This document shows, piece after piece, positions 17,210 through 25,803 of a stretch of 64,000 bases of DNA. The stretch is from positions 837,203 to 901,202 of the forward strand of contig JAGNKU010000001.1 of NCBI GenBank assembly GCA_017999985.1. The letters run 5' to 3'. This DNA is from Phycisphaerae bacterium (GTDB taxonomy: Bacteria > Planctomycetota > Phycisphaerae > UBA1845 > Fen-1342). The translations under genes were made by a program, and so were the position numbers. Below the pieces are notes generated by a model. That model worked only from the letters and a program-made list of their open reading frames with translations. It had not been told where the DNA came from and did not search any database. How positions within the stretch are numbered: the stretch's first letter is position 1; every line of letters begins with the position of its first letter.

Positions 17210-19039
17210 CTATGCATCGTCGGCGGGCGGCGGCGCGGCGGGCGCGGGCTGGTCCTTGACCAGGCTGATGAGCGTCTGGCCGGCAACGGGCAGGAGCGGC
17301 TGTCCGGCGGTGATGACGCTCAGCCGTCCGCTCTCGGTAATGACGAACATGGGCACGGCCGTCGGCCCGTAGCGGGAGGTGAAAGCGGCGTAATCGAACG
17401 ACTCCGACAGTCGCGTGGCCTTGATCGTGTGGCCCTCGCCGAAGCGGCGCGCGAGCTCGGAGTACGTGACGCCTTCGCCAAACAGCCAGCGCCCGTGCAG
17501 GTGCTTGTAGGTCGCCGGCTTGTCTTGCGGATCGGCCCGCGGCGGAAGCTGGTAGCAGTGTGCGCTGCCCAGGATGCGGGTGAAGCGCTGCACGGCCAGG
17601 GCGTTGACCCAGTCGTTGGGCGTGACGGCTAGCAACCGGCCGATGCCGCCGAGGTTGATCTCGTCGATCGCGTAGTCCGCCAGGATGCTGCCGGAGTACG
17701 TTGGCAGACCTTCCATGCGCGCGGCGGCGGCGTGATAGCGGTTGTTGTCGACCAGCAGCACCGGGAAGCCCTTGTCGCGCAGCACGACGGCCAGCGCGCG
17801 CGTCCACGCCGGCGCGCCGACCAGGATCACGCCCTGCGGGTTAGGCACGGCTACGCCGAGCCGGCGCGCGACGAGCGGCGCGGTCAGGCCATAGATACCC
17901 ACGGTGCCGATGATCACGAGGAACACGATCGGCACCAGCAGGTGGGCGCCGCTGTGGCCGGCATCTTCCAGGCGCAACGCGAACAGCGAGGAGACGGCGG
18001 CCGCGACGATGCCGCGCGGCGCCATCCACGCCAGGAAATGCCGCTCGCGCTGTGCCAGGCCGGAGCGCACCGTCGCGACCCAGACGGCGAGCGGACGGCC
18101 GATGAAAATCAGCAGGGCCACGAACACGGCCCCGCCCACGCCCACTTGTTTCAGGTTGGCCGGGTCCAGCCGCGCTGCCAGGAGGATAAACAGGGCCGAG
18201 ATGAGCAGGACGCGCAGGTTCTCCTTGAACTCGACGATGTGGCGCACGTCCGCGAGCTTCTGGTTGGCCAGTACGAAGCCCATCACGGTGACCGTCAGCA
18301 GCCCGGACTCGTCCTGCAGGGCGTTCGCGCCCGCGAAGGCCGCGATCACGAACATGAGCGAGACGGAGTTCTGGAGGAAGTCCGGAATCCAGTAGCGCTG
18401 CAGCAGCAGCGCCAGCAGGTACGCCGCCGCCACCCCCAAGCCGCCCCCGATCATGATTGTCCTGAGCAGGCTGAGCGCGACGTGCGCGGCCGCGACGTCG
18501 GGGCTGCGTCCGCTGGCGATGACCTCGAACACGAGCACCGCGAGAGTAGCGCCGAGCGGGTCGACGGCGATGCCTTCCCACTTCAGGATCGGGCCGACCG
18601 GCCCCGTCGGGCGAATGTGGTGCAACAGGGGACCGATGACCGTGGGGCCGGTCACCACCAGGATCGCCCCCAGCAGCGCCGCGACGCCCAGGCTGAGTTC
18701 GTCGAAGATCAGGTACGCCGCCGCCGTGCTCACGGCCCACGTCAGCAGCGCTCCGATCGAGCACAGATACGTGACCACGCGGCCGGCCCCGCGCAGCTCG
18801 GCGAGCTTGAGGGTCAGGCCGCCTTCGTACAGGATCAGCGCGACCGCGAGCGAGACAAACGGAAACAGCACCTCGTCGAACTGGGGATTGAACTGCAGCA
18901 GCCCGGTCACCGGGCCGGCAATGAAGCCGAACGTCAGCAGGAGCAGGATCGACGGCAGCCCGATGCGCGCAGCCAGCCACTGGGCGCCAACGCCGAGGAC
19001 AACGACGCACGCCACCTGAAACAAGGCCTGCTCAGGCAC
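17210..19039 (-). CDS. Na+/H+ antiporter (CPA family) with C-terminal nucleotide-binding domain
   Basis: 609 aa from GTG 19037-19039, seven bases after GGAG. Residues ~1-385 hold about 12 hydrophobic helices. They include LILYEGGLTLKLAELRGAGR, VVTGPTVIGPLLHHIRPTG, LKWEGIAVDPLGATLAVLVF (the E..xxDP core of NhaP/CPA1 exchangers) and FLAWMAPRGIVAAAVSSLFA. Residues ~390-500 form a Rossmann TrkA-N-like domain (GVILVGAPAWTRALAVVLRDKGFPVLLVDNN). The last ~100 resemble a degenerate TrkA-C/RCK part, ending in a Pro/Ala-rich tail. The predicted role is proton-coupled Na+ or K+ export under nucleotide control. Confidence 0.93.
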   Translation of the reverse strand: MPEQALFQVACVVVLGVGAQWLAARIGLPSILLLLTFGFIAGPVTGLLQFNPQFDEVLFPFVSLAVALILYEGGLTLKLAELRGAGRVVTYLCSIGALLTWAVSTAAAYLIFDELSLGVAALLGAILVVTGPTVIGPLLHHIRPTGPVGPILKWEGIAVDPLGATLAVLVFEVIASGRSPDVAAAHVALSLLRTIMIGGGLGVAAAYLLALLLQRYWIPDFLQNSVSLMFVIAAFAGANALQDESGLLTVTVMGFVLANQKLADVRHIVEFKENLRVLLISALFILLAARLDPANLKQVGVGGAVFVALLIFIGRPLAVWVATVRSGLAQRERHFLAWMAPRGIVAAAVSSLFALRLEDAGHSGAHLLVPIVFLVIIGTVGIYGLTAPLVARRLGVAVPNPQGVILVGAPAWTRALAVVLRDKGFPVLLVDNNRYHAAAARMEGLPTYSGSILADYAIDEINLGGIGRLLAVTPNDWVNALAVQRFTRILGSAHCYQLPPRADPQDKPATYKHLHGRWLFGEGVTYSELARRFGEGHTIKATRLSESFDYAAFTSRYGPTAVPMFVITESGRLSVITAGQPLLPVAGQTLISLVKDQPAPAAPPPADDA

Positions 19040-19135
19040 ACCCGGTCTCCAGTCGTGACAGCAAGGTCGCACCGCGCGCGACCCGGCCCGGGGTCGGCAT
19101 TCTAGTGCGCGGCCTCATTCAAGGTAACTCATGAC

Positions 19136-19249
19136 GGGGGTGGTACGCGCAACAGGGGCGGTACAGGCAACAGCGGTGGTACGGGCACCGGGCGTGCTAC
19201 GGGCGTCCCGCCCGTCGTCGGCACGGACAAGATGCCCGTACCACCCGGT
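19136..19249 (+). repeat. dispersed palindromic element (copy 1) with tandem pre-repeats
   Basis: The outer ends are inverted: GGGTGGTACG (19138-19147) and CGTACCACCC (19237-19246). Between them the words GGTACGCGCAACAG, GGTACAGGCAACAG and GGTACGGGCACCGG follow each other, then TACGGGCGTCCCGCCCGT and GACAAGATGCCCGTACC. Related copies occur at 28581 and 49225. It lies in the promoter region between the antiporter and rhaI. Confidence 0.75.
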
Positions 19250-19331
19250 TGCGCGCGGTCGGCGGAGTTTGGGTGCGGTGAGCGACTCCGGGTAACATGG
19301 CGGGCTGCGGATTCGCTGTCTGGAGACCACG

Positions 19332-20528
19332 ATGCATCTACCGCGACATCTCGACGAAACGGCGCTGGTCACGCGTCTGGACCGCTTCCAGATCGAAACG
19401 CCTTCCTGGGGCTACGCCGACACGGGCACGCGCTTCGGCAAGTTCCTCCAGGACGCCGCCGCGTCAACGATCGCGGAGAAACTGGCCGACGCCGCCCAGG
19501 TCCACCAGTTCACCGGCTGCTGCCCGAGTGTCGCCGTGCACGTGCTGTGGGATTTCCCCACGGGCACCGATCCGGCCGCGATCGCCGCGCAGGCCGCGCA
19601 GCTCGGCGTGCGCATCGGGGCGATCAACCCCAACGTGTTCCAGGACCAGTGCTACAAGTGGGGCTCAGTGACCAATCGCGATCCGGCGATTCGCCGGCGG
19701 GCGCTCGAGCACATGCTCGACAGCGTCGCGATCGGCCGGCGCGTTGGGTCGCAGCTTCTGAGCCTGTGGTTCGCGGACGGCACGAACTATCCGGGGCAAG
19801 GCCACATCCGGCAACGCAAACACTGGATGACCGAGGCGCTGCGCGAGGTGCACGCGGCCATGCCCAGCGACTGGACGATGCTGGTCGAATACAAGCCGTT
19901 CGAGCCGGCCTCGTATCATACGGATATCGCCGACTGGGGGATGGCATGTGCCTTCGCGCGGCACGCCGGCCCGCGGGCCAAGGTGCTCGTCGACACGGGT
20001 CACCATCTGCTGGGCTGCAACATCGAGCACATCGTCGCGTTCCTGATCGACGAGGACATGCTCGGCGGCTTCCACTTCAACGACCGCAAGTACGCGGATG
20101 ATGACCTGACGATGGGCAGCATTGACCCGTATCAGCTCTTCCGCATCTTCCACGAGATCACGGCGGCGGAGCATGAACGCGGCAAAGATCTGCCGATCGC
20201 GTACATGGTGGACCAGTCGCACAACCTCAAGCCGAAGATCGAGGCAATGATCCAGACGGTGATGACGGCGCAGGAGCATTTCGCGAAGGCGCTGCTCGTC
20301 GATCATGCGGCGTTGCAGAAAGCGCGCGAACGCGACGACCTCGTGATGGCGGAGTCGCTCCTGCGCGACGCGTACGCGACGGACGTCCGCCCGCTGCTGG
20401 CTGAGTTCCGGCAGAGTCGGAAGCTGCCGCCGGACCCGCTGCAGGCCTTCCGCGAGAGCGGCTACGCCGCGCGGGTGGCGAAAGAGCGCGGCCCACGGAA
20501 GCAGAGTGGTGGCCAGAGCTATGCCTGA
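19332..20528 (+). CDS. rhaI: L-rhamnose isomerase (RhaI type)
   Basis: 398 aa xylose-isomerase-like TIM barrel of the RhaI (Pseudomonas stutzeri / rhizobial) type, distinct from E. coli RhaA. It interconverts L-rhamnose and L-rhamnulose in the cytosol. Characteristic blocks: ETPSWGYADTGTRFGKF, FTGCCPSVAVHVLWDFP, QCYKWGSVTNRDPAIRR, MLVEYKPFEP (metal-ligand Glu near residue 185), VLVDTGHHL (Asp near 219) and GGFHFNDRKYADDDL (metal-binding His/Asp near 246-252). It is followed after 20-32 bp by the rhamnulokinase, so a two-gene rha operon is likely. A repeat-bearing intergenic region precedes it. Confidence 0.95.
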   Translation: MHLPRHLDETALVTRLDRFQIETPSWGYADTGTRFGKFLQDAAASTIAEKLADAAQVHQFTGCCPSVAVHVLWDFPTGTDPAAIAAQAAQLGVRIGAINPNVFQDQCYKWGSVTNRDPAIRRRALEHMLDSVAIGRRVGSQLLSLWFADGTNYPGQGHIRQRKHWMTEALREVHAAMPSDWTMLVEYKPFEPASYHTDIADWGMACAFARHAGPRAKVLVDTGHHLLGCNIEHIVAFLIDEDMLGGFHFNDRKYADDDLTMGSIDPYQLFRIFHEITAAEHERGKDLPIAYMVDQSHNLKPKIEAMIQTVMTAQEHFAKALLVDHAALQKARERDDLVMAESLLRDAYATDVRPLLAEFRQSRKLPPDPLQAFRESGYAARVAKERGPRKQSGGQSYA

Positions 20529-20548
20529 CGCGCATCGCGGTCCTGGTC

Positions 20549-22042
20549 ATGGAGCGGCACATGACAGCAACGGCCCACTATCTCGCTTTCGATCTGGGTG
20601 CCTCCTCCGGCCGCGCGATGCTGGGAGTGTTCGACGGGGCGCGACTGACGCTGGAGGAGGTGCACCGCTTCGCGAACGGCCCGGTGCGCATTCATGGTCA
20701 CTTGTATTGGGATGCCCTCCGGCTCTTCGATGAGCTGAAGGCCGGGATTGCCGCCTGCACCCAGCGCGGCGTGCATCTGGACGCCATTGGCATCGATACC
20801 TGGGGCGTCGATTTCGGTCTGCTTGCCCGCGGCGGCGAACTGCTCGCCATGCCGCGGCACTACCGCGACCCGCGCAATCAGGGCGTCATGGAGCGCGTCT
20901 TCCAGACCGTGCCGCGCGCCGAAATCTACCAGCGCACCGGCATCCAGTTCCTGCCGTTCAACTCGCTGTATCAGCTCGTCGCGCTGCAAAGTGCCGCCCC
21001 CACCATGCTGGACGCGGCCGAGCGTTTGCTCTTCATGCCGGACCTGTTCGCCTATTGGCTGACCGGCACGCTGGGCACCGAGCGGACCATCGCCAGCACG
21101 TCGCAGATGCTCGATCCGCGCGCCGGCGCGTGGGACGTCGAGTTGCTCCGCCGCCTCGGACTGCCCGCACACATTCTGCCGACCATCGCCGCGACGGCGA
21201 CGCCGGCCGGCCCGCTGTTGGCAGAGGTCAGCGACGAGGTCGGCCAGGCCGGCACGCCGGTCATTCGCTGCGCCGGGCACGACACGGCTGCCGCGGTGGC
21301 CGCGGTCCCCGCGCAGGGCGACGACTGGGCGTACATCAGCTCCGGCACGTGGTCGCTCGTCGGCGTCGAGCTGCCTGCCCCGCGAATTACGCCGGAAACG
21401 CGCGGGGCCGATTTCACAAACGAGGCCGGCGTCGCCGGCACGACCCGCTTTCTGCGGAACGTGACCGGGCTCTGGCTGGTGCAGGAATGCCAGCGCGCAT
21501 GGGCCGCAGCCGGGCAGGACTACTCGTGGGAAGAGCTGGCGCGACTGGCCGAAGGCGCCCCGCCGTTCGTGGCGTTCGTCGATCCCGACGATCCGCGCTT
21601 TGCCGAGCCCGGCGATATGCCGGCCCGCATCCGCGCCGCCTGCAGCGAGACCGGCCAGCCGGTGCCGGCCGGACCCGGGCCGATGGTGCGTTGTGCGCTG
21701 GAGAGCCTGGCGCTGAAATGCCGGCACGTGCTCGACACCCTGGAGCGCATCACCGGCCGGCGGATCGGCGTCCTTCACATCGTCGGCGGCGGCGTGCGCA
21801 ACGCACTGCTCAACCAGTTCATCGCCGACGCGACCGGCAAGCCGGTGCGCGCCGGTCCTGCCGAAGCCACCGCGGCCGGGAACGTCATGGTGCAGGCCCT
21901 CGCGCAGGGGCGCGTGTCGTCGCTGGCGGAGCTGCGCCGCGTGATCCGCGCGTCGACGCCGGTGACGAACTATGACCCCCGGAACTGCGCCGCGTGGGAT
22001 GCTGCCTACGGCCGCTTCCGCGCGTCGGTGGCGGGCACGTGA
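20549..22042 (+). CDS. rhaB: rhamnulokinase
   Basis: 497 aa from ATG 20549. ATG 20561 (493 aa) has a GGAG six bases upstream and may be the real start. It is a FGGY-type sugar kinase. It shows an N-terminal phosphate loop FDLGASSGRAM, GIDTWGVDFGLL with the catalytic-region aspartate, LFMPDLFAYWLTG, CAGHDTAAAVAAVP, SSGTWSLVGVE (RhaB-typical) and HIVGGGVRNALLNQF in the C-terminal ATP site. It phosphorylates L-rhamnulose to L-rhamnulose-1-P, the step after RhaI. No aldolase is adjacent. The class II aldolase at 3358 is a candidate for the last step. The 3' end overlaps the convergent CDF gene by 37 bp. Confidence 0.96.
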   Translation: MERHMTATAHYLAFDLGASSGRAMLGVFDGARLTLEEVHRFANGPVRIHGHLYWDALRLFDELKAGIAACTQRGVHLDAIGIDTWGVDFGLLARGGELLAMPRHYRDPRNQGVMERVFQTVPRAEIYQRTGIQFLPFNSLYQLVALQSAAPTMLDAAERLLFMPDLFAYWLTGTLGTERTIASTSQMLDPRAGAWDVELLRRLGLPAHILPTIAATATPAGPLLAEVSDEVGQAGTPVIRCAGHDTAAAVAAVPAQGDDWAYISSGTWSLVGVELPAPRITPETRGADFTNEAGVAGTTRFLRNVTGLWLVQECQRAWAAAGQDYSWEELARLAEGAPPFVAFVDPDDPRFAEPGDMPARIRAACSETGQPVPAGPGPMVRCALESLALKCRHVLDTLERITGRRIGVLHIVGGGVRNALLNQFIADATGKPVRAGPAEATAAGNVMVQALAQGRVSSLAELRRVIRASTPVTNYDPRNCAAWDAAYGRFRASVAGT

Positions 22043-22899
22043 TGAATCGGGGCCATGTGCACGAACGCGCGGTCCACATGGCCGAGCGCTTCGACCGCGG
22101 CGCGCGTCGCTTCACACACGTCGTGTGAATCCGTCGTGGACAGATCCCCGTCGACGACCGCCGTCAGCTCGACGTGCACGAACGTCCCCACGTAGTGCGC
22201 TTTCACGTCGCCGACGCCTTGCACGCCCGGCACGGCCGCCGCCGCCGTTTCGATCTGCTGCAGCAACTCACGCTCCGGCGCCCGGCCCATCAGGTAGCCG
22301 AGGTTCTCCATGCCGATACGGTGGCCGCTGTAGAGGATGTAGCCGCCCACGAGCAGCGAGGCCAGCACGTCGAGCAGCGGCAATTTCAGCTCGGCGACAA
22401 TTACCGCAATCAGGCCTTGGAGCGCGATAAACACGTCGTTGCGGCAGTCGATCGCCGTCGCCCGCAAGGCCGGGCTGTTGAGCTCTCGGCCGCGCCGACG
22501 GAAGAACACCGACAGCAGGGTCTTGAACACCGCCGTCAGGCACAGGGCGGCAATCGGATATGGCCCGATCCGCTCCGGCAATTCGCCGTGCACGAGGTGC
22601 AGCACGCCCGTCTTGCAGACCTCGAACCCCAGGATGCCGGTGAAGATGGCGACGACCAGGCCGGCGATCGGCTCGGCCCGACGATGTCCGAAGGGGTGGT
22701 CCTCGTCGGGGCTCTGCCACGCCAGCCGGACGCAAATCAAAATGACCACCGAGGAAACGACGTCGGACAGCGAATTCAATGTCTCGGAGAAGATCGTGAG
22801 GCTGTCGGACAGACTGGTGGCGCTGGCCTTCAGGCCCAGCAGCAGCGTGTTCGCTCCGATTGCCACCCAGGTGGCGCGCATGGCCGCAGCACGGGGCAT
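22006..22899 (-). CDS. cation diffusion facilitator (CDF) family transporter
   Basis: 297 aa from ATG 22897-22899 (an internal ATG at 22881 is possible). Six-helix CDF architecture: the family signature SLSDSLTIFSETLNSLSDVV in helices I-II, the DEDHPFGHRRAEPI loop, AIDCRNDVFIALQGL in helix V with metal-site Asp/Asn, and a ~90-residue cytosolic C-terminal domain (GDVKAHYVGTFVHVELTAVV). It exports divalent metal such as Zn2+, Fe2+ or Mn2+ by proton antiport. The metal cannot be told from the sequence. It overlaps rhaB tail to tail. Confidence 0.93.
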   Translation of the reverse strand: MPRAAAMRATWVAIGANTLLLGLKASATSLSDSLTIFSETLNSLSDVVSSVVILICVRLAWQSPDEDHPFGHRRAEPIAGLVVAIFTGILGFEVCKTGVLHLVHGELPERIGPYPIAALCLTAVFKTLLSVFFRRRGRELNSPALRATAIDCRNDVFIALQGLIAVIVAELKLPLLDVLASLLVGGYILYSGHRIGMENLGYLMGRAPERELLQQIETAAAAVPGVQGVGDVKAHYVGTFVHVELTAVVDGDLSTTDSHDVCEATRAAVEALGHVDRAFVHMAPIHHVPATDARKRP

Positions 22900-23016
22900 A
22901 CGTTCCGCTCAACAACGGACCGCGTCATCCGCCGCGCCCGCCGAACGAATGCCGGGCGCGGCGGCGACGATTGCCACCATCCTAGATGATGCGCGCCAGA
23001 GTCGCCACGACCTCGC

Positions 23017-25449
23017 TTACGGGCTGGTCAGCAGCGCGACGAACGGATTGATGTCGCCGAAGCCGACCACGCCATCCTCGTTGATGTCGCCATTGGACGC
23101 TGGGCAACCGGGGTACATTTTCTGCCAGGCGGTTGGATTGCTGAGGAGCAGCACGAACGGATTGATGTCACCAAAACCGACCACGCCGTCGCAGTTCACA
23201 TCGCCGCGGCCGGCGGAGGGCGGGACTTCATCCGCGCCAATGTCCACGCCGCTGCGCATCACGCGCGCCTGGCCGTCGATGTCGGTCTCACCCGGCAGCG
23301 GCACAAGGCCCGGATTGCCCGCGTCGATGCAAGGTGAATCCATCGTGAGGTGATAGTCGTCAGCGCTTGCGTCGGCGAACGCCGGGTCCAGTGCGAAGTT
23401 GCCCGTGCCACCGAGGGCGCCGGTCCAGCCTTCCACGTCACAGTAGTTGATCGCGGTCGGCGTGCCGGCGATTTGCTGGGTTTCAACGCTCGGTGCGTCA
23501 CCGATGTTGCCCCACAGGATCGTGTTTTCGATGGTCGCCGTGCCGCCGGTCACGAGCTCGAGCCCGCCGGCCAGGGCGAGGGCGCTGTTCGGATCGCCCG
23601 GCTCGCCCACCTCGTTGTATGCAATCGTGCAGTTCCGGAGCGTGAGCTGTGCCTCCGAGCACACACCAGCACTGCGCCCGGCGCTGCCACCGACGCCCCA
23701 GGTGTCACCCAGTTGCCCCGCGCCACCGCTACCCGTGGCGTTGCCACCGACGATGCAGTCGATGAAGGTAGTGTTGGTCTGCATACCGGCCACGAACAGC
23801 CCCGCGCCGTCACCGCCGGCGCCACCGCTGCCGCCCACACCTACAGGCCATTCGGGCGTGCTGCCATTCTCGCCGCCGTCACCGCCGTCGCCGGTCAGGT
23901 TTCCGATAAGCTGGCACGCTTGAACCGTCACGGTTGTCCCGCTGACGTGAAGTGCGCCGCCATCGCCGCCGTGGCCGCCCGGCCCGCCGTAGCCCCAGCA
24001 GGCGTAGTCACAGCCGGTCGAGCCACCCAGGCCACCACCGCCAGTCGAATTGCCGGCGAGGTGGCAATTGCGTACCGACACGAGCGTCCCGCTAAGGTAA
24101 AGGGCGCCGCCGTCACCGCCATACCCGCCATCGCCACCGCTTCCCTGACGGCCGCCCCCGCCGGCGTCGCCGCCGGCCGCCGTGCTGTTGTCCGTAAGCT
24201 CGCAATTCAGAAGCTCGGTCGTGCCATTGACCGCGTATATCGCGCCGCCGCTGCCGGCTGGGGCGCCGTCGCACCCGCTGCCCGATCCCATTTCTCCCCA
24301 GCAACTGCCGCCACTTCCACCGGTACCGGATCGGCTTCCAGTGAGCGTGCAGCCTGTGAGCGACACGCTGGAGTCTCGCGCGCAAATAGCGCCCCCGTGG
24401 CCGCCCGGCGCGGCCGAGCCCGCCCACCAGATTCCGTCATAGCCATCGCCACCCGCACCGGCCTGGTTGGCGACCAAATTGCAGCCGGTGATGACAACGG
24501 TTGACGGGCCAGTCACATAGATGGCTCCACCGCTGCCACCCGCGGCACCGGATTGGCCTTCGCCTTCGCCGATAATCCATCGACCGTTGCCGCCATGTCC
24601 GGCGCGGTTCCGCTCCAGTGTGCACTCGGACAGCGTGGGCTGTGTGGACTTGAAGCAGAATCCGCCCCCGTTACCGCCCACCGTGGGATTGTGGAAGTAC
24701 GCCTGGCCGCCCTCCTTTCCGGGCCCGGCGGCGTTGTCGGTCACGCTGCAATGCGTAAACGTGGGCGCACCGCCCTGGCAAAACACCCCGCCGCCGTCGC
24801 CTGTAGGCTGGCCCGCGCTATCCGCCGGATAGCCCGAGTACGTCGCGTTCCGCCGAATCGTGCAGCCGGCGAACGTCGCACTGCCGTCCACCATGTACAC
24901 GCCGCCGCCGTTGGGCTGACCGTCGTACGCCACCGCGAAGCCGCCGGTGATCGTCACCCCGTCAAGCCGCGCGCTCGCGTCCGTGTCGCTGGCGATGACC
25001 ACGTGGTAGCTATTGTCGCCGCGATTGACGAAGACGTCGTTCGGATCATCGTTGCCGCCCAGGTCGCCGGTCAGAATGGACTCATAGAGCGCCACATCCC
25101 GCGCGTCCGGATTGCCCGGCTGCGCCAGCCCGGCATACCCGCCGTAGATCGCCACCCCGCTGAGCAGATGAAAGCTCGCGAGCCGATCGCCGGCGCCCAT
25201 GCCGCCCCCCAGGTCCGGCGTATACGTCCCGCCGGCGATTCGAATCTCATCGCTGGCCGTCGCGACCGCGAGCGCATCCTGCAGGTATTTGAACGCGCTG
25301 GTCCAGAGCGTGCCATCGCCGCCGAGCGCGGCATCGTCATCAACGTGGATCACATCCGCGACCGCGACACCGCAGGCCAACCAACTCACCAATCCCCAAG
25401 TCGTCCAGCCGAGAATCCGACGCGCCACTCCCGCTGTGTGCTGATGCAT
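23017..25449 (-). CDS. secreted beta-helix protein with C-terminal dockerin-like repeats
   Basis: 810 aa from ATG 25447-25449 (GGGAGAAG SD upstream). Signal peptide: RRILGWTTWGLVSWLACG then VAVADV. The body is a right-handed parallel beta-helix of polymorphic-membrane-protein type, with recurrent GGAIY/GGGVY, C.L..N.A.. and G-rich insertions (e.g. GGALYLSGTLVSVRNCHLAG). A choice-of-anchor-Q-like segment follows (TIENTILWGN ... DSPCIDAGNPG, GVDIGADE). The end carries two Ca2+-binding dockerin-like units, GDVNCDGVVGFGDINPF and GDINEDGVVGFGDINPF, separated by ~35 residues. It is probably exported and surface-associated. Ligand unknown. The same C-terminal unit occurs on the cytochrome encoded next. 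Confidence 0.88.
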   Translation of the reverse strand: MHQHTAGVARRILGWTTWGLVSWLACGVAVADVIHVDDDAALGGDGTLWTSAFKYLQDALAVATASDEIRIAGGTYTPDLGGGMGAGDRLASFHLLSGVAIYGGYAGLAQPGNPDARDVALYESILTGDLGGNDDPNDVFVNRGDNSYHVVIASDTDASARLDGVTITGGFAVAYDGQPNGGGVYMVDGSATFAGCTIRRNATYSGYPADSAGQPTGDGGGVFCQGGAPTFTHCSVTDNAAGPGKEGGQAYFHNPTVGGNGGGFCFKSTQPTLSECTLERNRAGHGGNGRWIIGEGEGQSGAAGGSGGAIYVTGPSTVVITGCNLVANQAGAGGDGYDGIWWAGSAAPGGHGGAICARDSSVSLTGCTLTGSRSGTGGSGGSCWGEMGSGSGCDGAPAGSGGAIYAVNGTTELLNCELTDNSTAAGGDAGGGGRQGSGGDGGYGGDGGALYLSGTLVSVRNCHLAGNSTGGGGLGGSTGCDYACWGYGGPGGHGGDGGALHVSGTTVTVQACQLIGNLTGDGGDGGENGSTPEWPVGVGGSGGAGGDGAGLFVAGMQTNTTFIDCIVGGNATGSGGAGQLGDTWGVGGSAGRSAGVCSEAQLTLRNCTIAYNEVGEPGDPNSALALAGGLELVTGGTATIENTILWGNIGDAPSVETQQIAGTPTAINYCDVEGWTGALGGTGNFALDPAFADASADDYHLTMDSPCIDAGNPGLVPLPGETDIDGQARVMRSGVDIGADEVPPSAGRGDVNCDGVVGFGDINPFVLLLSNPTAWQKMYPGCPASNGDINEDGVVGFGDINPFVALLTSP

Positions 25450-25585
25450 GTCGCTTCTCCCAAAAGGACTTCTGCTGCCAAGTCCAGCGCCACGCCCGCC
25501 CGAAACGAGGACGAGCACCGACTCTCGGCCTGTTCTCATACCAAGAGCATGGCCGAGAGATACTCGTCATTGAAACGTGCCGAAG

Positions 25586-25618
25586 ACCTCTCTCCCGCCC
25601 TTTCCCCGGGGGGGAGGC
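25586..25618. repeat. CTCCC/GGGAG hairpin repeat (copy 1)
   Basis: Reads CTCTCTCCCGCC, a CTTTCCCC centre, then GGGGGGGAGG, able to fold as a C-rich/G-rich hairpin. Comparable units occur at 37862 and 60468. The likely class is a short dispersed repeat with no coding content. Confidence 0.45.
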
Positions 25619-25627
25619 CGGTCCAGA

Positions 25628-25686
25628 TAAAAACCTCCAGAGAAAGTCTACAACGCCGGCAGAGTTGAATCAACTTTTCTCTGGAA
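25628..25686 (-). terminator. possible intrinsic terminator of the cytochrome gene
   Basis: On the minus strand an arm beginning CCAGAGAGAAAAGT (from 25686) pairs, with small bulges, with ACTTTCTCTGG (25647-25637) and is followed by AGGTTTTTAT (25636-25628), a U-rich tail. It lies about 120 bp after the cytochrome stop codon. The loop contains the AGTTGA/TCAACT palindrome. Bulges and distance make it uncertain. Confidence 0.4.
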
Positions 25687-25803
25687 AAGGCGACTGCGCC
25701 AACGCACGTACGGCGTTCAAGGTAGAGCGGTCAGACTATTTCCCATCAACAGCGGGGCGCGCAGTGCGGTTCGCTCGCGCCCAGGTGGAGATTGATCGCA
25801 GCT

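Larger units (their letters stand above)
25450..25803. other. intergenic region (354 bp) between the two dockerin-protein genes
   Basis: There is no gene here. It must contain the beta-helix gene's promoter on the minus strand and the 3' end of the cytochrome transcript. It holds a CTCTCCC...GGGGGGGAGG hairpin-type repeat (25586-25618), a 13-base near-perfect palindrome AGTTGAATCAACT (25663-25675) and a terminator-like structure (25628-25686). It is richer in A+T than the flanking genes. Confidence 0.6.
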
